This document shows, piece after piece, positions 1 through 6,350 of a DNA stretch of 10,729 nucleotides (the stretch's first letter is position 1; the number at the start of each line of letters is the position of its first letter). The stretch spans positions 1 to 10,729 of the forward strand of contig CAJUOA010000103.1 of the NCBI GenBank assembly GCA_910587785.1, read 5' to 3'. The notes below the pieces were generated by a model. The model was not told the DNA's origin, ran no database searches, and was given only the letters and a program-made list of their open reading frames with translations. The DNA comes from an uncultured Oscillospiraceae bacterium (GTDB lineage: Bacteria > Bacillota > Clostridia > Oscillospirales > Oscillospiraceae). The position numbers and the translations under genes were made by a program.

Positions 1-101
1 CGGCCGCTGGGGGGAGTGTCGCTGTTTCCTCCGCACGCTGCCAGGGACAGGCGCATGATTGCTGTCAGCAGCAGTGCAAGAAATCTCGTATGCTTTTTCA
101 T
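1..101 (-). CDS. Lipoprotein, N-terminal fragment (probable ABC transporter solute-binding protein)
   Basis: Seen: reading the minus strand from the ATG at 101, the first 33 residues form a lipoprotein signal: MKKHTRFLALLLTAIM, then Arg17, then LSLAAC with Cys23 as the lipidation site, followed by a Gly/Asn/Ser/Pro-rich tether. A GAGGAGGC ribosome binding site lies at 107-114, six bases before the start. The gene leaves the window at base 1, so the mature domain is not visible. Known: in clostridia such LAAC-GG leaders most often belong to solute-binding lipoproteins of ABC importers. Inferred: because relics of an oligopeptide-type ABC operon lie on the same strand just beyond the AraC gene, this may be that system's binding protein. 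Odd: a charged Arg interrupts the hydrophobic core of the signal, which could weaken export. The signal peptide is clear; the family is a guess from context. Confidence 0.72.
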   Translation of the reverse strand, partial: MKKHTRFLALLLTAIMRLSLAACGGNSDTPPSG

Positions 102-154
102 CTTGTGCCTCCTCAACGATATCCGGCCTCCCAGACCGAGACATCGCCCGCTTT

Positions 155-185
155 GGGAGCGCTCCCCCTTTGGAGGGAGCCTCCC
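155..185. repeat. Overlapping inverted repeats in the divergent intergenic region
   Basis: GGGAGC/GCTCCC form a palindrome at 155-166. The same GCTCCC (161-166) can instead pair with GGGAGC at 175-180, which in turn abuts CTCCC (181-185). These mutually exclusive pairings lie between the lipoprotein start (101) and the AraC promoter (221-249). They could be an operator, or an alternative-folding leader of the lipoprotein transcript. Neither role is shown by the sequence alone. Confidence 0.35.
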
Positions 186-220
186 GTTTCTCCGCAGCAG
201 AGGGGGTCCGCCATTTCCCG

Positions 221-249
221 TTGCGTATACATGGAAAATAGTATATAAT
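221..249 (+). promoter_or_regulatory. Sigma-A-type promoter for the AraC-family regulator
   Basis: A -35 box TTGCGT (221-226) and a perfect -10 box TATAAT (244-249) are separated by 17 bases. Transcription would begin near 256 and give a leader of about 90 bases before the TTG start at 344. The core around the -10 box (TATATAATGGG, 242-252) is identical to the core of the mannosidase promoter at 2497-2507. Confidence 0.7.
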
Positions 250-329
250 GGGGAAACTGGTCCGCTGCGGCGCGCGTTGGTGAGAGAACCTGTGGCCGCA
301 GCCTATCAACCGTAAAAAGTTTCCTTTGC

Positions 330-336
330 AGGAGGA
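330..336 (+). promoter_or_regulatory. Ribosome binding site that fixes the AraC start at TTG 344
   Basis: AGGAGGA at 330-336 is a near-perfect Shine-Dalgarno sequence, seven bases before the TTG at 344. An in-frame TTG at 326 would place this site inside the coding region, so 344 is the better start. Confidence 0.75.
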
Positions 337-343
337 ATCGACG

Positions 344-1222
344 TTGCTGAACGGCCCATATGAATACGAGCACTATACGATACGGGACGCCATGTTCCCC
401 GCGCTTCTCCACGAGGACCGCCTGCTCCCAGGCTATGGCATCCTGACGAATTGGCATGAAAATCTGGAGCTGCTCTGGTTTACCAAGGGCAAGGGACTGG
501 TGATCATCGACGGCGTACAGATCGAGGCGGGCCCCGGAGACATCGTCCTGGTCAACTCCAACTGCCTGCACCGGGTCCTCTGCTTGGAGGACCTCGCCTA
601 TTACTGTCTCATCATTGATAAGAACTTCTGCCTGCGCTGCGGCTTCCCTGCGGAGGCCGTCCGGCTGCGCTCCCACATCCGCGACGGGCTCCTGCGGGGA
701 AATTTCAAGCAGATCGTCCGTCTCCTGGCGGAAAAGCCCCCCTACGGCAAGGCTGAGGCCCAGGCAAATATCCTGCTGCTCCTGACCCGGCTGTACCGGG
801 ATTTTCAGGAGGATTCCCCGGAACCGGAGGCCGCCGGCCCCAAAAACAGCCAGCTGGTGATGGTGCGCGGCGCGATCCGGTTCCTCAACAGCTCCTACCA
901 GCAGTCCCTGACCATCGACGACATCTGCCGGCAGGTGGGGGCCAGCAAGTTCCATTTCTGCCGGGTCTTTCGGGCGGTGACCGGGAAGACGGTGGTGGAT
1001 TACCTCAACCTCCTGCGCTGTGAGCGGGCCCAGTCCCTTCTGTCGACCGGCGCTTGCAGCGTCCAGGAGGCCGCCGAGCGCTGCGGCTTTTCCAGCGCCT
1101 CCTATTTTTCCATGGTCTACAAGCGGCAGATCGGCGAATCGCCCTCCGCCACCGCCAAACGCGGGGCCAGTCAGGCGGCGCGGGACCTCACAGCACCGTC
1201 TATCCCCTCAGGGAGGGGCTGA
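344..1222 (+). CDS. AraC/XylS-family transcriptional regulator
   Basis: A 292-residue DNA-binding regulator, close to the usual AraC-family length. Seen: residues about 25-105 form a cupin-like sensor domain (WHENLELLWF, then IEAGPGDIVLVNSNCLHRV, typical of sugar-responsive AraC proteins). Residues about 175-285 form the paired helix-turn-helix domain: first helix pair around SLTIDDICRQVGASKFHFCR, second around SVQEAAERCGFSSASYFSMV, ending in the GESPSA form of the family's G-x-S-P signature. The last 20 or so residues past that motif are polar and probably dispensable. It has its own promoter and ribosome binding site and diverges from the lipoprotein at the left edge. Its 3' end overlaps the stop of the opp relic on the other strand by 23 bases. 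Known: such regulators usually activate neighbouring sugar genes. Inferred target: the mannosidase unit or the adjacent transporter; the sequence does not decide between them. Confidence 0.92.
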   Translation: MLNGPYEYEHYTIRDAMFPALLHEDRLLPGYGILTNWHENLELLWFTKGKGLVIIDGVQIEAGPGDIVLVNSNCLHRVLCLEDLAYYCLIIDKNFCLRCGFPAEAVRLRSHIRDGLLRGNFKQIVRLLAEKPPYGKAEAQANILLLLTRLYRDFQEDSPEPEAAGPKNSQLVMVRGAIRFLNSSYQQSLTIDDICRQVGASKFHFCRVFRAVTGKTVVDYLNLLRCERAQSLLSTGACSVQEAAERCGFSSASYFSMVYKRQIGESPSATAKRGASQAARDLTAPSIPSGRG

Positions 1223-1464
1223 CGTCCTCCCAGACGGGCTTGTCGGTGCTGTAGTCGTGGATGGAGGGGATGGAGGAAGAGCACCTCCGGCTCCATGATC
1301 AGCGCACGGGCGATGCCGATCCGCTGCCGCTGTCCGCCGGAGAACTCGTGGGGGTACTGCTTTGCCCGACACTCCGGGTCGGGGATGCCCACCTTGCTGA
1401 GCATCTCAACGGCCATTTTCCGGGACTCTTCTCCCTTGATCCCCTGGTTGTAGGTGATGGTGCC
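1200..1464 (-). pseudogene. Relic of oligopeptide/dipeptide ABC transporter ATPase genes (oppD/oppF-like), internally deleted
   Basis: Seen on the minus strand: from 1464 to 1279 the frame encodes a middle portion of an Opp/Dpp ATPase (VGIPDPECRAKQYPHEFSGG, then QRQRIGIARALIMEPEVL, the ABC signature region), with no Walker A. At the codons for EPEVL the expected Walker B Asp-Glu is missing. The homology jumps to another frame encoding SSIPSIHDYSTDKPVWEDVS and a TAG at 1202-1200, which resembles the extreme C-terminus of an OppF-type ATPase. Known: DppD proteins typically read SGGMRQR at the signature and OppF proteins SGGQRQR. The upstream part (VGIPDPE) is DppD-like and the downstream part OppF-like, so the piece may be a recombinant of two paralogous ATPase genes. 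It cannot make a working ATPase. It lies directly downstream of the permease relic in another frame. Confidence 0.82.
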
Positions 1465-1471
1465 GCCTCCC

Positions 1472-2143
1472 TTAGTCGCGGCCCAGGTTGTCCGTGCCGA
1501 ACCAGTACTCGCTGTTGGGCGAGGTGAACTTCTCCATCAGTCTGGTACGCAGTTCGGTGTACTGGTATTTGCCGATGGCCGTGGCGATAAAGGTGAATAC
1601 CACGACGGCGAAAAAGACGAAGGCCATCACCGCGGCGGATTTTTTCTTCATGAAGTTCTGAAGGGCCTGCACCACGCTGGTGTCATACCGTCCGATGGCG
1701 TCCGTCAGCAGAGGGCCCATGCCGGGCACGGAGAAGAACCGCTCTACCAGCAGCGGCCCGCCGGTGGTCAGCAGCACCGAAGCGGGGATATACGCGATCA
1801 TAGGCACGAAGGCATTTTTCAGTACGTGCCTGACCATGATGTCCTTGGTGGGCATCCCCTTTACCCAGGCGAGGCGTATGTAGTCCTTGTTCAGCTCATC
1901 CACCATATACCGGCGGGTCCAGAGGGCGTAGCTGGCGATCGAGCCCAGTGCCAGACACCCACCGGCAGGATGCCGGTGCGCACCGGGGCGTTGGTGGAAT
2001 AGAGGGACAGCAGGTGCAGGACCCGGGCGCCGAACATCAGGATCAGCGAGCCGTAGGACCGCAGCAACTGGGGGCTGAGGGGGGGCCTTCAGCCCGGCCG
2101 CGGCCAGACGGTCCTCCTTCTCCGCTGCAAAATTATGCAACAT
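1472..2143 (-). pseudogene. Relic of oppB-oppC-like ABC permease genes fused by deletion
   Basis: Seen: one open minus-strand frame joins two permease pieces. Bases 1960-1661 give the membrane core and C-terminal part of an OppB/DppB-type permease, including SIASYALWTRRYM, then LAWVKGMPTKDIMVRHVLKN and the LLVERFFSVPGMGPLL loop typical of the family. At QAL the expected last membrane helix is missing, and bases 1660-1475 continue as the N-terminus of an OppC-type permease (NFMKKKSAAVMAF, one membrane helix, ending YWFGTDNLGRD). A TAA stop falls exactly where OppC proteins normally continue into their permease domain. Before 1960 the frame is disturbed. A cytosine run near 2084 and a further slip near 1950-1960 put a hydrophobic stretch (SLILMFGARVLHLLSL) in a different frame; I cannot assign the segment 1961-2143. 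No functional permease can be made. Confidence 0.85.
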
Positions 2144-2475
2144 CGAGATCCCCCCATACGGGAGAGCCGGTCAGACGCTTTGCGTTGTCCATCTTCGTTA
2201 TTTTGCAAAATATCATAGCACTTTGGCCTGTCTGTTGTCGAGGATATACGGTCACAATAGCAACATCTCTGCGCCGGAAAGCAAGATTATATAAATACCG
2301 CTTCAACAGACTCGGTGGGAGACACAGAAAAATAAACATATATTTTTGATAAATTTGCCAAGTTTTTCGCATATAATAGATATTTTCCGAAGTTTTATAT
2401 GATGTTTTGACTTTTGCCCGCAAGGCCAGACCGGCAAATATAATAAATATTTTAGGCAAATCAGCCATCTCCTCC
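2144..2475. other. AT-rich intergenic regulatory region upstream of the mannosidase
   Basis: No convincing gene is seen in this stretch. Its composition changes sharply from the GC-rich relic on the left to runs of A/T at about 2280-2460. It holds copies of a GGCAAAT motif: direct at 2433-2439 and 2455-2461, and inverted as AAATTTGCC at 2351-2359. A further GGCAAAA at 2485-2491 falls inside the promoter spacer and AAATTTGC lies at 2527-2534. A TATAAT at 2372-2377 lacks a properly spaced -35 box (TTGCCA is only 11 bases away). Open frames on the minus strand here lack ribosome binding sites and family features. Confidence 0.6.
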
Positions 2476-2504
2476 TTGTGCTCAGGCAAAAAACATTATA
2501 TAAT
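2476..2504 (+). promoter_or_regulatory. Promoter of the alpha-mannosidase unit
   Basis: A -35 box TTGTGC (2476-2481) and a perfect -10 box TATAAT (2499-2504) are separated by 17 bases. The predicted start of transcription is near 2511, leaving a leader of about 42 bases before the ATG at 2553. The non-consensus -35 box fits a promoter that needs an activator. A GGCAAAA motif sits within the spacer, so a protein bound there would affect polymerase. Confidence 0.7.
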
Positions 2505-2552
2505 GGGCCGGCATCAAGCAAACATGAAATTTGCTTCAAAAGGGGAGAACTT

Positions 2553-5500
2553 ATGGACTACTTATTTGAGAAGATCCGTGTCATCATTCAGCAGCTGGCG
2601 CCTCTCCGGCAGACCGCCCCGGATCCCTTGGAAGGCGTTGCCTGCCTGCCCGCGGGCTACAAGACCTCCAATACCCCGCCGGAGGGGGACTGGATGCCCT
2701 GGAGCCGGGAGGACTCCATCCGGGGCAAGGACGCCCACTACTGGTTCCACGTCTCCTTCACCGCCCCGCCGGAGAAACCCGGCCACCGGCTCTTTTTCCG
2801 GCTGGAGACCGGCTGTAACTCCGTCTGGGACGCCGTGGGCCCCCAGGGCCTCCTGTACCTCAACGGCGAAATGGTCCAGGGCCTGGATGTCAACCACCAG
2901 GAAGTCCTCCTCACCCCGGGCCGGGAGTACGACGCCTACCTCTACTTCTACACCAGTCCCAACGAGATCACCGCCCAGTGCCGGATGGAGCTCGTCTGGC
3001 TGGACGACGCGGTGGACGGGCTGTACTACGACCTGAAGGTGCCTCTGGACGCCGCCCGCTGTCTGGACAAGGGGAGCGATGCCTACTGGCGAATCCTGCG
3101 GGGCCTGGAGCGGGCCGTCCAGCTGGTGGACCTGCGCAGTCCCTTCAGCCCCGCTTTCTATGAGAGCGTGGAGGCCGCCCGGACCTGCCTGCGGGAGGAG
3201 TTCGTCCAAAAGGACTGCGGCAGAGAGGCCCCGCTGGTCCACTGCGTGGGCCACACCCACATCGACGTGGCATGGCTGTGGACCCTCGCCCAGACCCGGG
3301 AGAAGGTCCAGCGGAGCTTCTCCACCGTCCTGCGGCTGATGGAGCAGTACCCGGAGTACCGGTTCATGTCCTCCCAGCCCCAGCTCTACCAGTATGTGAA
3401 AGAGGAGGCCCCGGAGCTCTACCGGCAGATCCTCCAGCGGGTCAAGGAGGGCCGCTGGGAGGTGGAGGGCGCCATGTGGCTGGAGGCTGACTGCAACCTC
3501 CCCTCCGGCGAGAGCCTGGTCCGTCAGATCCTCCACGGCAAGCGGTTCATGCAGGAGGAGTTCGGGGTGGACAGCCACATCCTCTGGCTGCCGGACGTGT
3601 TCGGCTACAGCGCCGCCCTGCCCCAGATCCTCCGGAAATCCGGGGTGGATCAGTTCTTTACCACCAAGATCAGCTGGAACGAGTACAACAAGCTCCCCTA
3701 TGACGCCTTCCTCTGGCAGGGCATCGACGGCAGCGAGGTGTTCACCAGCTTCGGCACCGCGAGAGACCTCCCCAAGCCCGGCGAGCCGGACATCCACACC
3801 ACCTACACCGGCACAAACGAGCCCTCCATGGTGGCCGGCACCTGGGCCCGCTTCCAGCAGAAGGAGTACTCCGACCAGACCCTCATCACCTTCGGCTACG
3901 GCGACGGCGGCGGCGGCCCCACCCGCCACGACCTGGAGACCCAGAGGCGCACCGCCTGGGGCCTCCCCGGCCTCCCCCGGACGAAGATCAGCACCGCCGG
4001 GGACTACATGGCCCGGCAGGAGGCGGACCTGCGGACCCGGGCCGCGGAGACCGGGCGGGTCCCCCGGTGGGTGGGGGAGCTGTACCTGGAGCTCCACCGG
4101 GGCACCTACACCTCCATCGCCAAAAACAAGCGCAACAACCGCAAGAGCGAGCTGCTCCTCCAGCGAACGGAATCCCTCTCCGTGCTGGCCGGGGCCCTGT
4201 GCGGGCGGACCTACCCCCAAAAGGAGCTCTACGGGCTGTGGCAGACCGTCCTGCTCAACCAGTTCCACGACATCATCCCCGGCTCCTCCATCCACGAGGT
4301 CTACGAGGACAGCGGCCGGCTCTATGCCCAGGTCCTGGACCAGGGGGATCGCCTGGCCGGGGAGGCCCTGGAGGCTCTGGCCGGGCAGGTGTCCGGGAAG
4401 GGCCTGCTGGTCTACAACCCCCTGGGCTTCGCCCGGAGCGGCATGGTCTCCCGGGACGATGCGCAGTACTGGGCGGAGGACGTGCCCGCCATGGGCTGGC
4501 GGGTCATCCCCCTGGAGCAGACGGGCCCCTCCCGGGTGAAGGCCGCCCCCGGGTCCCTGGAAAATGAGTTCTACCGCCTGACCCTGGACGGAACGGGAGC
4601 CATCTGCTCCCTGGTGGACAAGCGCGCGGACCGGGAGCTGTGCCTGCCCGGATGCCGCCTCAACGAGCTCCAGGTGTTCGAGGACTTCCCCAAAGCCTGG
4701 GACGCCTGGGAGATCAGCGCCTACTACAAGGACAAGATGTGGCCCGTGGACCAGGTGGCCTCCCTGGAGGTGGTGGAGGAAGCCGTCCGCAAGGGCATCC
4801 GCATGGTCAAGCCCTACGGCGATTCCACCATCACCCAGACCGTCTACCTCTACGACCGCTCCCCCCGGATCGACTTTGAGACCGAGGTGGACTGGCACCA
4901 GCGCCACCAGCTGCTCAAGGCCGCCTTCCCCCTGGACATCCACGCCAACCAGGCCGCCTATGAGATCCAGTTCGGCCACGTCCTGCGCCCCACCCACCGC
5001 AACACCAGCTGGGACGAGGCCCGGTTCGAGGTCTGCGCCCAGAAGTGGGCGGACCTCTCTGAGGACGGCTATGGCGCGGCCCTCCTCAACGACTGCAAGT
5101 ACGGCTCCAGCGCCGAGGGGAGCGTGATGAAGCTCTCCCTCCTCAAGTCCGCCACCTATCCGGACACGGAGGCCGACCAGGGCAGGCACGTCTTCACCTA
5201 CAGCCTGCTGCCCCACAGCGGCGGCCTCCGGGAGGGCGGCGTGGTCCAGGAGGCGTACTGCCTCAACCAGCCCCTGCTGGCCGTCCCCGCCGCCGGCGGA
5301 GGGCCCCTGCCGGAGGTGTTCTCCCTCGTTACCTGTGACCAGCCGGGGATCATCCTGGAGACTGCTAAGCGCTCCGAGGACGGGGAGGACCTGATCGTCC
5401 GCTTCTACGAGGCGTATGACCGCAGAGTGCGGGCGAACATCACCCTGGGGCTCCCCTTCGAGGGCGTCACGGTGTGCGGCCTGCTGGAGCGGCCCGTGGA

Positions 5501-5588
5501 GACGCCGGAGCTGTCCGTTTCCGGCCAGACCGTCACCCTGCCGGTGCGGAATTTCGAGATCGTGACCCTGCGCTTCCACCTGCGCTGA
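2553..5588 (+). CDS. Cytoplasmic GH38 alpha-mannosidase (Ams1/MAN2C1-like)
   Basis: A 1011-residue retaining alpha-mannosidase that releases D-mannose from alpha-mannosides. Seen: an N-terminal beta-rich region (about 1-215) like that of Ams1/MAN2C1-type enzymes. The GH38 catalytic domain (about 228-500) has HTHIDVAWLW carrying zinc ligands His236 and Asp238, and LPDVFGYS carrying the nucleophile/zinc ligand Asp348. The helical middle domain starts near ELYLELHRGTYTS (from about 509), with NQFHDIIPGS supplying His572 as the fourth ligand. C-terminal beta domains run to the end. All key residues are present. No signal peptide or membrane segment is seen, so it acts in the cytoplasm on imported, probably short, substrates. 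Start: ATG 2553 follows AGGGGAG at 2541-2547; an in-frame extension to 2478 overlaps the promoter and is rejected. The length matches the eukaryotic-type cytosolic branch better than the shorter MngB type. Linkage specificity cannot be read from the sequence. Confidence 0.95.
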   Translation: MDYLFEKIRVIIQQLAPLRQTAPDPLEGVACLPAGYKTSNTPPEGDWMPWSREDSIRGKDAHYWFHVSFTAPPEKPGHRLFFRLETGCNSVWDAVGPQGLLYLNGEMVQGLDVNHQEVLLTPGREYDAYLYFYTSPNEITAQCRMELVWLDDAVDGLYYDLKVPLDAARCLDKGSDAYWRILRGLERAVQLVDLRSPFSPAFYESVEAARTCLREEFVQKDCGREAPLVHCVGHTHIDVAWLWTLAQTREKVQRSFSTVLRLMEQYPEYRFMSSQPQLYQYVKEEAPELYRQILQRVKEGRWEVEGAMWLEADCNLPSGESLVRQILHGKRFMQEEFGVDSHILWLPDVFGYSAALPQILRKSGVDQFFTTKISWNEYNKLPYDAFLWQGIDGSEVFTSFGTARDLPKPGEPDIHTTYTGTNEPSMVAGTWARFQQKEYSDQTLITFGYGDGGGGPTRHDLETQRRTAWGLPGLPRTKISTAGDYMARQEADLRTRAAETGRVPRWVGELYLELHRGTYTSIAKNKRNNRKSELLLQRTESLSVLAGALCGRTYPQKELYGLWQTVLLNQFHDIIPGSSIHEVYEDSGRLYAQVLDQGDRLAGEALEALAGQVSGKGLLVYNPLGFARSGMVSRDDAQYWAEDVPAMGWRVIPLEQTGPSRVKAAPGSLENEFYRLTLDGTGAICSLVDKRADRELCLPGCRLNELQVFEDFPKAWDAWEISAYYKDKMWPVDQVASLEVVEEAVRKGIRMVKPYGDSTITQTVYLYDRSPRIDFETEVDWHQRHQLLKAAFPLDIHANQAAYEIQFGHVLRPTHRNTSWDEARFEVCAQKWADLSEDGYGAALLNDCKYGSSAEGSVMKLSLLKSATYPDTEADQGRHVFTYSLLPHSGGLREGGVVQEAYCLNQPLLAVPAAGGGPLPEVFSLVTCDQPGIILETAKRSEDGEDLIVRFYEAYDRRVRANITLGLPFEGVTVCGLLERPVETPELSVSGQTVTLPVRNFEIVTLRFHLR

Positions 5589-5595
5589 ACAAAAC

Positions 5596-5619
5596 GGGCC
5601 CGCCCCGGAGGGCGGGCCC
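5596..5619. terminator. Perfect GC hairpin between mannosidase and isomerase genes
   Basis: GGGCCCGCCC (5596-5605) and GGGCGGGCCC (5610-5619) form a 10-base-pair stem with the four-base loop CGGA, eight bases after the mannosidase stop. On the plus strand no T-run follows, so it should stop transcription poorly and may instead protect the mannosidase mRNA end or dampen read-through to the isomerase gene. On the minus strand it is followed by GTTTTGTT, a better terminator shape, although no minus-strand gene is seen nearby. Confidence 0.55.
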
Positions 5620-5645
5620 CATCACAAGACGAGGAGGCACTATCC

Positions 5646-6332
5646 ATGAAACGCTCTGAGATCAACCGGGCCCTCCGGGAGATGGAGGCCATGTGCGCAA
5701 AACACGGCTTCCACCTGCCGCCGTTCTGCGGCTTCACGCCCCGGCAGTGGGAGGACCTGGGGCACGAGTACGACGAGATCCGGGACTGTATGCTGGGCTG
5801 GGACATCACCGACTATGGGAAGGGCGACTTTGACCACTTCGGCTTTTCCCTGGTGACCATCCGCAACGGGAACCGGGCGATGGCGGGGAAATATCCCAAG
5901 GTCTACGCGGAGAAGCTCTTGTACCTCAAGGAGGGACAGTACGCCCCCAACCACTTCCACTGGTACAAGACCGAGGACATCATCAACCGCGGCGGCGGCA
6001 ACGTCCTGATCCGCGTCTATAACTCCCTGCCGGACGAGGAGATCGACTATCAGTCCGACGTCACCGTCCACACCGATGGGCGCACCTACACCGTCCACGC
6101 CGGGACGCAGATCCGCCTGACCCCCGGCGAGAGCATCCATATCCAGCAGCGGCTGTATCACGACTTCACGGTGGAGCCCGGCAGCGGGCCGGTCCTCCTG
6201 GGAGAGGTCAGCCAGTGCAACGACGACCACACGGATAACCGCTTCCACCCGCCTGTGGGCCGCTTCCCCTCCATCGAGGAGGACGAGCCGCCCTACCGGC
6301 TGCTCTGCAACGAGTATCCGGCGGCAAAGTAG
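5646..6332 (+). CDS. D-lyxose ketol-isomerase-type cupin enzyme (D-lyxose/D-mannose isomerase)
   Basis: A 228-residue enzyme matching the D-lyxose isomerase family (Bacillus YdaE / E. coli O157 type) over its full length. Known: these cupin-fold metal enzymes convert D-lyxose to D-xylulose, and several members also convert D-mannose to D-fructose. Seen: NHFHWYKTED holds the metal ligands His103, His105 and Glu110, with Lys108 between them. His172 in RLYHDF is the likely fourth ligand. The family hallmarks GYG-like KGDFDHFGFSL near the N-terminus and the RGGGNVLIRVYNS strand are present. No signal peptide, so it is cytoplasmic. Start ATG 5646 has AGGAGG eight bases upstream (5632-5637). It lies 57 bases after the mannosidase on the same strand with no promoter between, so the two are probably co-transcribed. 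This context points to mannose from the mannosidase as the natural substrate, yielding fructose (inference). Confidence 0.9.
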   Translation: MKRSEINRALREMEAMCAKHGFHLPPFCGFTPRQWEDLGHEYDEIRDCMLGWDITDYGKGDFDHFGFSLVTIRNGNRAMAGKYPKVYAEKLLYLKEGQYAPNHFHWYKTEDIINRGGGNVLIRVYNSLPDEEIDYQSDVTVHTDGRTYTVHAGTQIRLTPGESIHIQQRLYHDFTVEPGSGPVLLGEVSQCNDDHTDNRFHPPVGRFPSIEEDEPPYRLLCNEYPAAK

Positions 6333-6350
6333 GGAGAGGACGCGGCGGCG

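Noticed and set aside
326..343. Earlier TTG start for the AraC gene
   Set aside because: The ribosome binding site AGGAGGA would lie inside the coding region; TTG 344 is correctly spaced from it.
113..955. A 280-residue minus-strand open frame across the AraC gene
   Set aside because: It is antisense to a clear AraC protein and shows no recognisable domain or start signal.
1204..1218. CCCCTC-AGG-GAGGGG hairpin at the AraC end as a terminator
   Set aside because: The stem is only six base pairs, overlaps coding sequence of both strands and has no T-run on either side.
1454..2002. A plus-strand open frame across the permease relic
   Set aside because: It is His/Gly-rich antisense of OppB/OppC-like sequence without any coding features of its own.
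2133..2489. Minus-strand open frames in the AT-rich intergenic region as small genes
   Set aside because: No ribosome binding site, aromatic/Lys-rich random-looking translation, and they run across the mannosidase promoter.
2351..2534. Recurring GGCAAAT motifs as a CRISPR-like array
   Set aside because: The motif is only six to seven bases, occurs in both orientations and at irregular spacing; it fits operator half-sites, not CRISPR repeats.
2478..2552. N-terminal extension of the mannosidase by 25 codons
   Set aside because: It would begin within the -35/-10 promoter region and lacks a ribosome binding site; ATG 2553 has AGGGGAG in place.
2562..5579. A 1005-residue open frame antisense to the mannosidase
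   Set aside because: It is a by-product of GC-rich codons in the mannosidase gene, consists of low-complexity Gly/Val/Leu-rich sequence, and has no ribosome binding site or family features, whereas the plus strand has all GH38 catalytic motifs.
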